A stretch of 64,000 bases of DNA from Phytophthora sp. 'mugwort' (GCA_033558025.1 JAUCEF010000014.1:1426001-1490000); one strand, 5' to 3'; numbered from the stretch's first letter, positions 10,456 through 23,487 are shown. A program made the numbers and translations. The notes: generated by a model not told the origin, from the sequence alone.

Positions 10456-12150
10456 TGAGTCCGATCAACAGCCAGGCTAGTTGGGAACGTAAACGTGCTG
10501 CTTTTCCGCTCTCATTGCTTCACCCCTGGTCACTCACACACGTTTTCCACGTTTCTGCCGAAGTCGAATTGAAACATACTAGCCATGCGCCACCGCTACG
10601 CGGCGGTTTTGAAAGTTTAGTTGATGCCTACCTCGATTGCTTTAGAGCTCACTCCACTACTAAGAAAAGCTACCGAGTCTTCGCTCCGGTAGTGAGCGGT
10701 CTCCCCTCCGCTCGCTGGGGCTCGCTGCGCTACTCGCCGTGCCAGGATAATAATTAAGCTACTAACGCCTTCGGCTTCAGTAGGATTGGCGCGCCCTCCG
10801 GTCCCGCTAGATACGAAGAGGTTTAATGGTGGCGAAGTCTTTGCTTCGCTCGGCAGCATCTTAGCTAATCGCGGCGCCTCCTTCGCTCCTCTCGGCAGCC
10901 TTTTTGTCAAGAGAGTGATTCGGTGTGCCCATCTGATAATGGAGGGGGTGAATGTCGCATGAAACGACCAACGGAGGAGAGCGGTTGCAAGCGATCGTAG
11001 CCACAGCACACCCGTGAGGGGTGTCCGCGAATGACCGCGCCGTATTAGCGATGACGGGCCCAGCGCCGGGCTTTCCGGCGAACCGAGCACTGTAGCGGGA
11101 CGACCTTAGAATCTTTTCCTCGCAGGAGCGCAGCGACTCCCTTTGCGAAGCAAGCCCAAAGACCGCGATGCTATCGGTCCTCGGGAGGGCTCGGGTAAAC
11201 AGGAGATGGGAGACTTTCTATACAAAACTACAGTGTAAACCAAAAATGTGACAGGGCTAGATGGACACAGCAACACGTGCCTTTTGTCAAATGGAATTTG
11301 CTCAAAAAGCGTGACGGAAATAAAAAAAAAATACTGCTAACAGTCTAACATAAAACATACGGGTACCAAAGAAGTCTTGATGCAGATATTGCTCAGCGTA
11401 CTGGAGAAGCGTTTGGGGTTTCTTACCTGCATGATGATGCCATACAGCAGCATTGTGACGGGACACACAACACCTTGCGCAACAGAAGTGTGACTTCCGG
11501 AGATTATACAAACTCTCAGCGAATGGCAGTTCACAAATCCCTGGTCTCAGGGGACTGTTACCATAATATGTAGATATAAGACCGAATATATATTATAGGT
11601 TATCTCCTTAGCACTTAGTTCCCAGCCAAAAAGCTGGGGGTAGTTTTTTTTCCTTTATGTTGGAGGTCCAGCAAAAACAAAAATAGGATTTTGTATTGAC
11701 TTGATTCTCGCCCGACTATGCTGCGTGAATAGTACAGGATTGGCTCAGAAAAAAACGTGATATACTCAGCATTACGGGTCTAATGCTGGCGAACACCTTG
11801 ACTCGTTGAGATTATGATGGCTAAGGCAACATATACACTGTACTGTTATCTCAGCAGCTTTTTATGAGCATTGCAACCGTACACCAGCGGTCGATGATCA
11901 GAAAGAAGTACGAAAGCAGTAACGTTTCAGCTGATTGCATCACAAAAAAGGAAAGCAAGTCCATGCATCCACATGCCTACGCTTCACTCCCTGCAACGGC
12001 TCCGTCGGAATCTTCATTAACTTCTCCTCATCTCTTTCAGCGGCTGGACGTCGGCGGCACTTCTTGCCCGGGGAGGTCGGCCACGTAGTTTGTGCTCTTG
12101 TAGCAGGCTACGTGGGATATCGTTTCCATTTCTCAAGTCATCGTGCCAGT
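10456..12150. other. Intergenic: GC-rich hairpin-rich block then AT-rich spacer
   Basis: Similarity to the 3' flank of mannanase B ends near 10455. From 10590 to about 11200 the sequence is rich in short imperfect inverted repeats built on CGCTCCG, CTTCGGCTTC, CGCTACGCGGCG and similar strings, and lacks a credible coding frame. A minus-strand frame of 157 codons here shows no domain. It could be a structured RNA or the non-coding terminus of a retroelement. From 11200 to 12150 the sequence is AT-rich with no recognisable gene. Confidence 0.45.
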
Positions 12151-12159
12151 ATAGCGAAG

Positions 12160-14400
12160 CAGGTTTTCCCCGTGCCCCGCGCTACTTTGCAGAAGTATTT
12201 TCTGTAGAAAGAAACATTAACATGGACATCGTGGATTAAAAAAACAACTCTGGGGTATCGTCGAAACCCTATCGAAACTCAGGACAGAAGTACTTCGTGT
12301 ACTTCCTCGGCTTCGTCTTGACACCTTACAGGAGCGCTGGCGTTTCTTTAGTCCTTGCTCGTTGTCCACCATGTCTGGGTTTTCTTCGGGGAGATGGCCA
12401 CCTACGTCACCTGTATTATCAACAGTAGGTGTTGATAGTAAAGGTGATGTTGGCACTTTCAGAACAACATCACGTGCAGGAGAAGCCGCTGTCCTATCGC
12501 GAGCTGTAGTTGCTCTCTGTTTGCAAATTCAAGTCAACACAACACACCTAACATTAGCCCCCATGAACGACTATGCTGACTCGGTCACAATAACGCACCT
12601 CAATACTTTCATAGGCCTCGGCGGAGTTGACCGCTAGTAGCTGTACGACCAGGGTTTCAGAGAATGCATAAGGCTTCGGAGGATGCTTCTTTCCCTGTGG
12701 ACGCTTGTCGTTCAGCTTGTTATGATGGCGGAACACGATAAACGCGTTTACCAGCTCCTTTCGAACAAACCTAGGAAAAGTGTCTTGTAATACTTCATTT
12801 TTTTGTAACTGAGCTGTACGCTGTAGCGCTGCATCGGGAGTTGGTCACGGACATCGACACCTCCCATCCAGCAATGTTAGGCACGGACCAACACCAGCGC
12901 CGGCACTGGTTGCATTTCCCGATGGACCGGCCGCACTGAAAATACGAAAGAGCATACGTTGGGAACACATTATTAAATCGAAATGGAGACGTTGCACTTA
13001 CTAACTGTGCCTTGTTGCGGCTGCCACCACTTGACAGCAAATGGATGGGGGTGCGGTCCATCCACATTGCAGCAATTATTTGCGGGAAACGCTTGTTCTG
13101 AGCGAGCTTGATCATTCCTTGGGGGGAGGGGGGGGCAATCTTCTGCTTATTCACTTGCCTCGTTTCCTTCTTGGTGGCGACGCCCTTTGCGTAACCTGCA
13201 CGGTCGGTCTGGATAGTACCGGTCAGATACGTGCGTCGATGCAACAGGTCCAGCGCCAACTTGATCGAGGTATAGAACCGATCCGTATTGACTAAGCGCC
13301 AAGGCGACGTATCCGATGGAGGACATAGCGCATTCATATTCCTCATGACGGCAGCTTCACCGGTGTTGTTGTCGTTTGGAAACGGGTGTATGTGAGTTGG
13401 TTTTGGCCCCGCGATAGATTTCAATCCTGTAACGGCAACAACTGCGTTATGTAAGTTTATGCTGGAGGACAGCGCCGAAGGCAGTGAAGGCTTATGTTCT
13501 ACCCGAGACAACATAAGCACTTGGACAAACACAAAATGCGGCAAGGTCGAAGCCTACCACAGACCAGAGTCACATACAACGAACAATACGCCGTCTCAGC
13601 ACATGCTGCGACGAATACCTTCGTCCCCCACTTGTGGGGTTTATCCTTGTTGAACTGGCGAGTCGGGTTGCAAGGTTGCAGCGAGAACGGGATGGTAGAG
13701 TAACTTCATCGAAGCTAATCACAGGCGTGTAAAATATCCACGAGCGAAGTCCCGCTGCTACACATCCACGACCAGACGCATCTTCTACGCACGATCGACG
13801 GATGCACTTGAGGATTTGTTGTTCGAGAAGTGCCGATAACCCATAATATGAAAACGGTGCTTGGCCATAAAGAGGTTGAATCGGTTCGTAGGCAGAGCCC
13901 CCTACTTGCTTTGTAGACCAGTGCGCAGCAATGCCTTTGCGTATAGACATCAACATTCACGCAATTAGTAGACCCATGACGCGCCGCACCTCCCACTGTT
14001 CAATGTCCGGTACACGCCCAAGCTGACTCCGGATATCACCCAACTCTTCCACATCAAGCCGGCCCGACGCTTCGCGAGCGTATTGCCCTAGCGCTCAGTG
14101 GAATCGACTTGTATAATACCGATTGCTTTCAAAAGCAATCTGAGTCCAGAGCCTTATCGGCATGAAGTAGAAGAGCAGTGCTAGCTGATCATCGCCCACT
14201 GCAATGACGCTATCGGTCGGTCCGTAGGTTCCATCGTACAAGTCTGCGTAAATAGAGATTGGCCAAAATACCAATTTTTTTCCGGATCTATCTGGGAGCA
14301 AAAAATACACACGCCAGTTTGTTTATGATGACTGTTATGTTGGAGGTAATCATTCATGAGTATCCACGTATGTTGTATATAAAAATAGCAAGCCATATTA
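12160..14400 (-). pseudogene. piggyBac-type transposase, broken (element 2)
   Basis: A second, different piggyBac transposase relic on the minus strand. In reading order: 14396-14095 (VFWPISIYADLYDGTYG, LALLFYFMPIRLW, AFESNRYYTS); 13956-13715 and 13730-13570 (FDEVTLPSRSR); 13400-12980 (NTDRFYTSIKLALDLL, GTIQTDRAGYAKGV, MIKLAQNKRF, MDRTPIHLLSSGGSR); then, in another frame near 12880-12800, WMGGVDVRDQLPMQRYS. A Cys-poor C-terminal basic piece lies near 12340-12220 (KKRQRSCKV). Both the DRF and GGVD aspartates are readable, unlike in element 1, but stops and frame changes destroy the gene. The two elements differ throughout, so this is not a duplicate of element 1. Terminal repeats and TTAA flanks were not found. 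Confidence 0.75.
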
Positions 14401-14429
14401 CCAGCCGTGTGTCCGCATCATTGATATTG

Positions 14430-15130
14430 CCTTCTTGCTATGCGCGAGCGACCTGCAGACTGGCTAGGGTAAGTCCTCTCCTCCATCTACTGAGTACTCA
14501 TCTGTCAGCTCTCCAATGTTCCAGTCGCCATCATCGTCATCGCCATAGCTTTCTTGGTCGTCTCGGCCCTTCTTCACAGAAAGATCTTCGTCGCAATTCA
14601 GGTAAGCGCGCGTATCGGCCACAACATCCACCAAAAATTGGCGTCGCCTTCAATAACACATGTCGGCGTAGTACACGGCATTGCCAGAGCTGCCGCATCC
14701 TCCTCCGAACTACTCACACCATCTGCACTCACGTCCTCAAAGACTGCTCGCCGTCTTTGCGTAGGTTTCCAACGGGAGTAGCCCGCATGGTCGCTGCATC
14801 TCGAGCAATGGTAAATGCAGTCGTCGTATCTGCAATCACCTCCTCTACTATCGCTAAGTTACACCCCGCCGTCACGTGCTGGCTATCAGCGGCCTCCACC
14901 TCGCCTCCTTCGCATGCCGCGTCTTCCACAGGCGCCTCCGCCTCTTTCGCCTATGAAGCGTCTTCCAATGGCTTCCGTCTCCTTCGCCTCTGCCTCAGCA
15001 ATCTCCACGCTCACATTTGGCCCTGGCGCTGCCCCCATCGATTTCCGAATCTCCATGACCGCCATGGTACGTTTCGCGCCCTCCTTTCTCGTTCCTTTTT
15101 TTGCATCTTTCCGTCTGCTCCAATGTTCTT
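14430..15130 (-). pseudogene. Acidic N-terminal part of piggyBac element 2 (probable)
   Basis: Minus-strand pieces include VEIAEAEAKETEAIGR, NLAIVEEVIADTTTAF, GVSSSEEDAAAL and an acidic segment DDDGDWNIGELTDEYSVDGG. Their order and composition resemble the acidic, Ala-rich region that precedes the catalytic domain in piggyBac element 1 (compare AAAAQVVRDTYTADIEVAEA there). They lie directly upstream of the element 2 transposase. I infer that this is its decayed N-terminal portion. The long plus-strand frame across the same interval is proline/serine-rich antisense and is unlikely to be real. Confidence 0.4.
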
Positions 15131-15479
15131 AACATTGTTCACCGTCCGCTGAAGGCGACGCGCGTGCCTGTCACTCTGTAGCGCCTCCTTACATATGTAG
15201 CTGCCGCACCTGGTCTATCAGCTTGTGCTGTGGTTCTTTCCCCGTGCCGCCGACCATCTTGCTCTCGTCTCGCCGTTTTGAAAAATGAAGACTTGGCTGG
15301 GGCCACCCGTTCGTGGTGGGTGATGAGTACACTCTTTATCACGCTCAACCGAACTGTACCTTCGCCGAAACCTAGCCCTGTGCATTTGGCTGTTTTCCAC
15401 TCTAATCGTTGTTTTGATTTCACTATAAAGTGAAAATGACAGTACGTACATACAATTTCCAAGTACAACAATGGCTAAT

Positions 15480-16990
15480 GTTGGCCTCCAACATACATAG
15501 AAGCTGCGAAAAAGTGAAGCAAGCTATGCACCTCTTATGCTCTACGGTACAACATATGGGAAGAAAGAGGTTAATGTGTTTACATACTAACTCTAAGTCA
15601 CCTATAAAGTATCCTAGATGCTATCTTGTTGGGTGGTTATAAGGTCCCTTTTGATACCCATCCGTGACGTCATTGCATCGACTCATATGATATTCGCTAC
15701 ATCACTAGGGGTACTTGGGTATACCATTCTGAAGAGTGACTTGGCACGCTTCATGTAACCCCGTTACAAGCATCATGAACCTGTCAATCCGTTGGTGAGG
15801 GATGAAAGAACACCTCACTCTTCTCGCTGGTCTTGCCAAGTCGCCCCCCTTAATCTGAGTTACTACTGGAATCCAACGCAACATCCTCACGATCGATGCG
15901 TCGGCGTTTAGATTTGGGTCGGATCATGTGCTGCCCAGCTTAAACATGTTCTTCTTCATCATAACTTCCAAAATCAGCCATTCCGCCAGCTTCGTCGTCC
16001 TTTTCCTCGTTATCGTTGGAGTCGTTGCTGTTGTCTCGAAGCTGTGCGGCGTTTGTCTGGTCGGCGGTTTGTCCCGAAATGCTTCCCGACGCTGGTGTAT
16101 GGTTAATCCCCGGGCCGTTACCAACCGTGATGCCTGCGTACAAAGCTTCAGGTTGCTTGGTACGGACTGCAGTTGTGAAATCAATGAGGTGCTGATGACT
16201 TACGCGCACGGGCTGGAGTGTTGCAGGCCGAATCAGTAGGACCATTTCGGTTCCAGTGTACGGTGCAGTCATGGACTTGTGATGTCCTTGGGAATGCCAG
16301 ATCGTCGCCGTTGAAAAGCACCTATGTATTTTAGTGCTCCAGAAGCTCCGTCGGCGCACCGCTGTTATGGTAACCTAAGCCTCAGTTTGTAGGGCCCGCT
16401 TGCCTTGATCAGGGTCATAGTTGTAGGGAGCGGAAGACACAGCGGCCATAGTGACATTCGACGTGAAGCGTTGCGGCCTAGTATAATCCAAGACGACTGT
16501 GTACGCCCATCCATCAATACCGTCGGTTGTTGTCCGTGAAAAGGCAACCGGTGCACGATTTACGAACTAGGCCACAATACACGCTCATGCGCGGGCACCG
16601 TTCGGTAGTGAGCGTGTCGATCGGAGAGACACGAGTCTTCGTTCGTCTGGTACGCCATCGCGATCATCTTCTTCTTCGTCATGTCGTCGACAGGCCCAAA
16701 CATTTCCGCAGTCGCTGTTGGGTGGTTAATGACGACAAGATCAATGTACTGAAATCCGCGAGGTGGCTAGCGTGAGTGGGCTCAACGAAGGCAAGATCAG
16801 CGGGGAAGGCATGGCCATCGCAGAAGAGAAAGGAACGGGAAAGAGAACTTGAGTTCTTCGACTTTATTTGAGCAGAGTAAAACCTGGAATGAAGTCTGCC
16901 TCATTGTGCCTGTCTAGGAATACCGTGATCTGAACCGACCACTCGGTCGTATCCTCGCATCTTGGGACCCTTGTATCATCATGCTTTTCG
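15480..16990. other. Unassigned region with weak minus-strand frames
   Basis: Minus-strand open frames at 16359-15940 (139 codons, ending in an acidic EEEEHV-like tail) and 16556-16365 (63 codons) have some coding character. They could be parts of one decayed gene, possibly transposon-derived, but I recognise no domain and the frames are interrupted. I do not assign a product. Confidence 0.35.
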
Positions 16991-19900
16991 GAAATAACAG
17001 CATCTACTTTTAGGATGATTCTCCTCTCGCAATAGCCATCAGAGCGGCCCTAATTGAGATAGCATGCACGCGACCCTCTCTAACAGCGTATTATTTACGG
17101 AACAACAAGAAAGTGAGCACACAGTATGTAACACAGCAATACGAAACTTGTCTGCGGTAGCGCAATTGACGGCAGAGTCACGCAAGATAATACGAGTCTT
17201 GTATCATGGATTCAAAATCAATAGAAGCTTCGAGGGTATAAACATCCATGCGGACGTCAGAAAAATCACAGGCTAAGGCGACCGACGTGTCACATGATTT
17301 TGCATGGTTACACTGGCCAAAATGGCCTTGTCAAAGCGGGAGCTTGCAGCTGGAAACCTCGAGGACCAATTAACCGACGTAGTTTTTGAAAATAATACAT
17401 AACCCTTTTAGTTGTCCAATCAACTATTATTGTGCCTTTCCCGACTTATCCCCCCCGACAGGTCCTTTGCAAGTTAGTTTAGGCTTAAAGGCAGGACTTG
17501 TCGAGCCCTTGGTACAGAATTAAGTCTTTCGTCCAATGAGTGCTAGGGAAGTCCGATTTGGACTACCTTTTACGAATTTAGGACCGAATGGCCACAATTG
17601 ATCGGCCATTTTCGGACGTCCGAAAGAGCTACCAGCAGATCAGGTATGAAATGGTCTATGTGTCAGACGAGGGGAAGAGTAAGTTTAGACATATGTACCA
17701 AGTCAGTTAGGAGGGCTTTCGTAAAACCCCTCCGCCTACGTAGGACCCTAAAACGAAGGCGTTTCGGCAGAAAGGCAGAAGAATACAACGAGGTGCAGAG
17801 CAGGAACCTCCACCGGCGAGCCAAACAGCGCTTATGGTTGAGAACGAGATCATCCAAGGACGCTGCTTTCGAACTTGATATTGCATCGGTTTCGTTTAGC
17901 ACAGGTTAAACTGAATAGTTTTATTAGACCTGCTTGTGTTTGGGACGCTGCTAGCAGACGAGGCTACTGCTGTTTGCGGGTACAATAGCACACACTACAA
18001 TCTGAGCGTGGGTGACGACGTATACTGACGTTTTCAGTAGGAGAGACCTGTCGTTACCCCGTGGCTTGTTCCAATTTCATTATGGCCAAGAAAGAGCTGA
18101 CTCAGGAATTGCACTCCTGCAAATGATTTTTTGAAAACATTCACGTGTTTACGGTACTGTCGTTTGAAATTGTGCCGTTGGTCAGATTTTACGCGGGTTT
18201 CTCAGCGTTTTGTACGGATATACTTTACACTGGTAGTATTACTTGTAGAGCCATCCCTTCCGAAAGTAGGCGAACAGCTTAACGAAAATCACAGTGTTCT
18301 ATATGAAAGCTCGGATCGCTTTAATCCATGACCCAGTCGGAATCGCTCTCTCCTCCGCCATGGCAGCCGAAGATTCCGCATCTGGCTGAGTGATATTTTA
18401 CACATTTGAAAAACGTCTACGACGGTAGTTCTATAATAGTTTCATCATGGAACTTCCATTTCCAGTTCCGAAAGCCTCGTGGAGCACCACAATCACCTCT
18501 GCAGCTCGATTGCCTCCGATCCGAACCATTCCAACCCGAGGTTAGACGTAGATGTCGTCGCAGCTGGAACCGCGGGATTTACGGCTTCAGTGGAGGCAAA
18601 AGCAATGGTGACACTCGCCAGTAAATAATTTTCATAGCCAACTATGATATGATCATGAGTCTGACTGAAACGCATGATGTTTAATAGAGGCGTAAGACAC
18701 GAAACTCATTCTTGGACGTGTGAGTGCATTGTGACTGTCCAGCTTAGACCCAGCCCATCCTGAACACTATCATGCGCGTGTCCGCCCGCGGGCCCTGTTC
18801 GGCTGCAGGCTTGTACACAGCGTTTACATCGAAAACTTGAAGTACCAAGGACACTACGAAGATGCATATTGTTGGTGGTGAGCGACATTGCGGAGCATGA
18901 GATGGGAATGACCTAGCTTTATTATGGGGTTATAGTGTGTTCATATACTAGAGTACATCTTTGCGGTGCGGCGTGTGGTCTGGCGCGGGAAGAGCCTGCC
19001 TCACTACCGCTTTTGCTGCTCTGCGACGACGCAGGAGCTCGATCCTCAGACACACGTTGCCCTGTCGTGGCATTTTGCGCCCGGCATTTACAGTGTTTAC
19101 GTATTTCTATTGATTGCTCTTACTGCTATTTACTACTACGTGTACTGCTGTCTACAACGGCATTCACACTTAAAAGTGATCGACAGCTAGAGAGCACGGT
19201 GACGCACCCGACTTCATCACAGGACGCGCGTGTTGAGGTCTTGATGCTTTAGCTGTCTTACGCAAACTGAGACTAACATGAAAGGAAGCTCAAAGGTTTT
19301 TCGAGCTACAAAGATTGCGTTAAGATAGCGTTGAACGCTTTGCCTATCTGGTCAGGTGTATTCATACAGTACATTACGATTTCATTTATAATAATATTCT
19401 CGTCGGGATAGAAGCACGTCATTACAGTACGCGTACATGCAGTGTTAACACAAAATATATATAATCCGGACCAGAAGCACGTTATTTACAGTGTTGGCAC
19501 AAACTCCAATCGAATCTTTTTATCGCGAATAGCAATATATTCTGTCTTTATGTGGGATTTTACTTATGTTGATTATTGTATGAGCCATATCAGCCTCATT
19601 CACGACACTGCGCTATTTGGACTGGTATGCGAGCTATTCTTATTTGGATAAGTGCGATTTTATTTCTGTTGGTTTTTGTATGAACCATATCGGCTCTTTT
19701 TTTGTATGAACCATATCAGCTCTTATTCAAAACACAGCGCTATTTGATGAACTACTTAGTGTACACGGTGCTAGCACAACCGCGAGTGGAGTGGTGTCGT
19801 TTTCGAGTGGTTCGACGGCAATGGGCTCGTCCACTTGATCGCGTCTGGCGCATTTCCGGGGCAGCGAAACTCCGTGGCGGCGTCGGGAAGGTTGATATTA

Positions 19901-20864
19901 GGGCAGAAACAGTGGTTGTGTAGCTACAAGCACATCCGATTTAACGGGGATCGCCAATATAAAGGTAAAAATAAAAATGATTATTAATTGAGAGTATAGA
20001 CTGCGAGCGAGGCTTGTAGGCGAGTGTGAGGCAGGAATGAAATCCGAAAGTGAGTTTGATTGAGTTAGTTGTCCTTGTCTTGCTTTGCTAGCTCCTTCCT
20101 AGTTTTCTCCGTTCTACACCCTCCTAGCTCCTCCTAACCACATGCACATCCGAGGCACAAAATGCAACGGACACGGTGTACAATTACGCTTTGAGTTTTG
20201 TATCGGGACAGGATAGGCGCACCCTGGCCCCGACATTAGCCATGCCAATCACGAGGGATCAGCCAATCAGATCGCACTATTCGGCTCACCTCAACTTACC
20301 CTGTCAAGGCACGCGCCTACCACCGACATCTACAGGCGAGACGATCACGTTGTGCCACTGAAAAAGGTGCGCGCTCACCGTCACGACGCAAATCTAATTA
20401 AACTCAAGGTGGTAGTACCACGCACCGAGGGCGTGCCTCCGAGCGCGTGCCAGGCGGTAGGGATCCGGACAATGTGACGATGAAGTGCAATCACAACATT
20501 ATTTATTATTTATGGTATTTTTAAATTTAAATTTTATGCCAACACTAGTATACCCGCTTTTTCCCAGCATCAAAGTTTTTTTTTACTTTGCTTCTAATCG
20601 CTCAGTACAGGTGAGGAAGGCATCGATCCTGGCGCCGCACATGGGGAACCACCTTTAATTCGACTTCGGCAAGAACGTTGGCGAATGACGGGCCGGTAAT
20701 GAGGATCTGATCAATGTGAATTGATGGCTGTCGGCCAAAGGAGACCGCGAGCGCGAAAGATCAGCGCGTCTACGCTTCTGATCGGACGGAAATACATTCG
20801 CGTAATAAAAAGTAGTAAATAATAGGAGACTTCCTGGTCAACAGCTGATCGGCAAATTACTCCA
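16991..20864. other. Long intergenic region, no gene recognised
   Basis: Nearly 3.9 kb with only short, unsupported frames. A diverged direct repeat is visible: about 45 bp at 19573-19620 (TTGTATGAGCCATATCAGCC then TGCGCTATTTG) recurs at 19702-19747. A third short copy of TTGTATGAACCATATC lies at 19677-19692. Such repeats are common in LTRs, but no element boundaries could be placed. AT-rich segments lie at 20500-20570. No RNA gene was seen. Confidence 0.45.
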
Positions 20865-20996
20865 CGAATGTTTGTGTGGCTGTCACCATGAATTCAAGAA
20901 GTTCATCTGTCTTCAACGACTCATTCAGAGGTGGATTCCATTTACGCAGACAAATAAGCATGTTCTCTCTCTCTCGAACGTTCAAACTCGAGTCCT

Positions 20997-22805
20997 CTAA
21001 GCACGGCGACGACGGAATGAGCACTTGTCCTTGGCTGTAGTCGCAGCAGAGGCGGAGGTGGTAGTCGCGGAGATCGAGTCTGATCCGGACGTTGACTCGC
21101 GGGTCGTGGTATCAGTCGACGTCTCGGTGCTGGGAGCCGTCGTATCCGATGAGGCATCGGTGCTCGAAGCCGTCGATTTGGCAGTGGTGGTGGAGTCCGA
21201 CGAAGCATCGGTGCTCGTTGTGGTCGTGTCGGAGCCAGTGGTTGAGTCAGTGGCTGATTCATCGGCGGTGTCTGAGGAAGCATTCACGGCCGTGGGCGTG
21301 GCGGTTGTCGCCGTAGGGGCTTCCGTCGAAATCGACGTTTTCGTCTCCTCGCTATAGCTGGCGTCTCCGGCAACGCTGGCTTCGGCATTATCGCTCGAGG
21401 CGGTACTAGAAGCTGTGCTTGTGCTCGTGTCGACTGCTGAAGTCGAGTTCGACGTTGACAAGCCACTAAGAGACGCAAATTTGGCGGCAGCGGTGGCAAT
21501 TACAGTGGCGAACATGTCGTCCTCGTCGTAGATCGTGTAGCCGTCATCCGTCGAGCTGAGCGACTTGACGCCGAACTGCCAGTATTGCATGTTTGACTTG
21601 GAAGTGTGCACTTCGTTGCTCCAGGCCAAGTAGGTCGTCGAGTCACGCGTCTTGATACCATACTCTTCAAGAACAACAGGCTTCCCAGCCGTCTTGCCTG
21701 AGGCCACGTGGTCGTCGATCCACTTGATACCCCACGATTCCGCCTTAGCTGCGTCCACTCCCCACGTGTCTGGGTACGCGTGGTAAGCACCGTAGTCGAT
21801 GCTTTTAATGGCGAGATTGGCATCGAAGTCGACACCCGAAGGACCGGAGTACGTGTACACGCTGCTGTCCGTATTCAGGAAGCCCTCGCTTCCCGACGCC
21901 ACAAGGTGGTTTGAGTCGAGCGTTTTAATGTACTGCGGTACATGAACAAAAACGGGTTAGCTTGGTACTGAGCCTTACTCATACCAAGATAAGTAGTAGA
22001 AACTCACCGAAGACATCTCGGTCATCCAGTCTGTAAGCGTCGCGGCGTTGCACTTGCCCGACTCCTTCAGAGTCCCAGAACCCGCGCAACGGCACTCATT
22101 GCACAACTCCCACGCCATGATAACTTCCTCGTTAGCGTATCGTTCCACGAACGTCTTGACGAAGTTCTTGTACGCAGCCTTGATCGTCTCGTCCGTGTAG
22201 AAGTCGTCATGGTACTTGCCTCCGAGCTGTTGGACGTACACATCTGAAAGGTACAAAGCAAACTTCGGTTAGTCGTCGACTAAACCATCCAAATCTCTGA
22301 ACAAACTCACCAATGCCGCCGTAATCGGCCCAGTTGTTCACGAACGGCACGACCAGCTTAACACCGGCAGCCTTAGCTGCAGCGACGACTTTATCGAAGT
22401 AACCGAGTCCGTTATCGCCAGTGTTGACGGTGGCCTTGCCGTTCTCCCACAACTGGTACACGATGTTGCTTGGCGCCGAGCCGGCCTCCGTCCTGTCGGC
22501 GAATCCCCACGTACGGCACACGGTCAGTTCGTGCTTGGCCATGGTGTTGAAGATCGTAGCCAGGTCCGTCGTGCTCTGCAGCGACACAAGCAAGAGATTA
22601 GTCAATACGCAGCCAACTCAAAGTAGGAGGAGCTACTACAGCTCACCCAAGCGGTCTCCGAGGCCCAGTATGCATTGGTGCCAAACATGTAGAACGGGTT
22701 GCCGTCCAACTCGAAGTTTGTGCCCGACGTCGTCACGTAGCCGGCCGTGGCGGTTTGGACGGTCAGAGACGCAAGAAGCGATGCGGCAGCAGCGAAAACC
22801 TTCAT
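20997..22805 (-). CDS. Secreted GH5 endo-beta-1,4-mannanase-like enzyme B, Ser/Thr tail
   Basis: An inverted, gap-free copy of gene A across the whole exon-intron body. Exons on the minus strand are 22805-22647, 22575-22311, 22243-22008 and 21932-20997, giving 531 aa. Signal peptide, acid/base Glu191 and nucleophile Glu310 are as in A. Translation differs from A at about five residues: Ala6 for Thr in the signal peptide, Glu for Asp in MAKHELT, and three changes in the Ser/Thr tail (TTAKSTASS, STDTTTRES, AATTAKD). Introns are also nearly identical, yet the sequence diverges immediately after the stop codon. Upstream it keeps the distal 44-bp block shared with C and E, which A has lost. It is expected to be an extracellular mannan-degrading enzyme with a glycosylated tail. 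Confidence 0.88.
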
Positions 22806-22829
22806 TTCAACTCGATTCGTGTAGTAGCT

Positions 22830-22846
22830 CGAAAGTTTGCAAGTGA
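22830..22846 (-). promoter_or_regulatory. Putative core promoter of mannanase B
   Basis: The initiator-like string TCACTTGCAAACTTTCG on the minus strand, 25 bp before the ATG, identical to that of the other four mannanase genes. Confidence 0.5.
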
Positions 22847-23465
22847 CTCAAGTGATGGAACGCGAAAGAGCTCACAGCAGCGAGGCTGTAGGTCACGTCA
22901 CGCTTGGCAGAGAGGAGCATGCCGTAGATACAGTAGGCTGGTCTCCATTGCTATCAAATCATATGGCACAGTTGGAGTGGTTACCGTGATTAAGAGAACA
23001 AGGATGTACTGGGCTGCGTTGACCGTCGACTCGGCGAGCATACTAAAAGTGAGTCTGAGCTCTGGCAGCAAGACCGATTTACACGGTAGTCTGCGCTCCC
23101 GGCTGGCAGCTGCACGCACACGCTCAGGTCTTTTAAATGCGCAGCGATTGCCTGGTTACTAGCTCACTGTAGTATCAAATGAAAAGATCGATTGCTGTGG
23201 CGGCCGCGAATGCACCACCCCCGCGGCTGTAGCTGCTGAAGTGCGGCCATCTCAGCTGGTCATGCACGCAAGTTGCAAGAAAATCGTGCGCACGGAGCTT
23301 TGACGACTTGGCGAGAGCTACAGCGCGCAGCTGTAGCCGTTCATACTACTGACAACGTTTGACCTCGATTGCATAAGCCGGAGGTAATGTATGATCATGC
23401 CAGGTAAGCTCCCTACTGCTGTTTAGTGCTCATGCTCCGAGTACAATAGTCCCACTCGACAGCAT
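22847..23465 (-). promoter_or_regulatory. Conserved upstream region of mannanase B
   Basis: About 600 bp upstream of B align with the upstream regions of C and E and include the distal block at 23221-23264 and the downstream GGTAAGCTCCCTAC stretch near 23402. A 74-codon minus-strand frame (23119-22898) ends 92 bp before the mannanase ATG. It has a hydrophobic stretch (QYILVLLITVTTP) that is partly conserved in E and C. It may be a chance consequence of conserved DNA. Confidence 0.5.
23221..23264. repeat. 44-bp distal upstream block, copy in B
   Basis: Starts CCGCGGCTGTAGCTGCTGAA and ends CTCAGCTGGTCATG. It differs at one position from the copies upstream of C (27070-27113 and 27617-27660) and E (58221-58264, opposite orientation). 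Confidence 0.75.
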
Positions 23466-23467
23466 AA

Positions 23468-23487
23468 TGTACGTACGTACGTACGTA
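23468..23487. repeat. (GTAC)n microsatellite
   Basis: Five perfect GTAC units. Each unit is self-complementary, so the run can form a hairpin. Confidence 0.85.

Noticed and set aside
14259..15152. 297-codon plus-strand frame
   Set aside because: Proline/serine-rich and antisense to acidic, Ala-rich pieces that fit the piggyBac element 2 N-terminus. No motif of its own.
19440..20170. Solo LTR
   Set aside because: Internal direct repeats are present, but there are no matching TG..CA ends, target duplication or related coding sequence.
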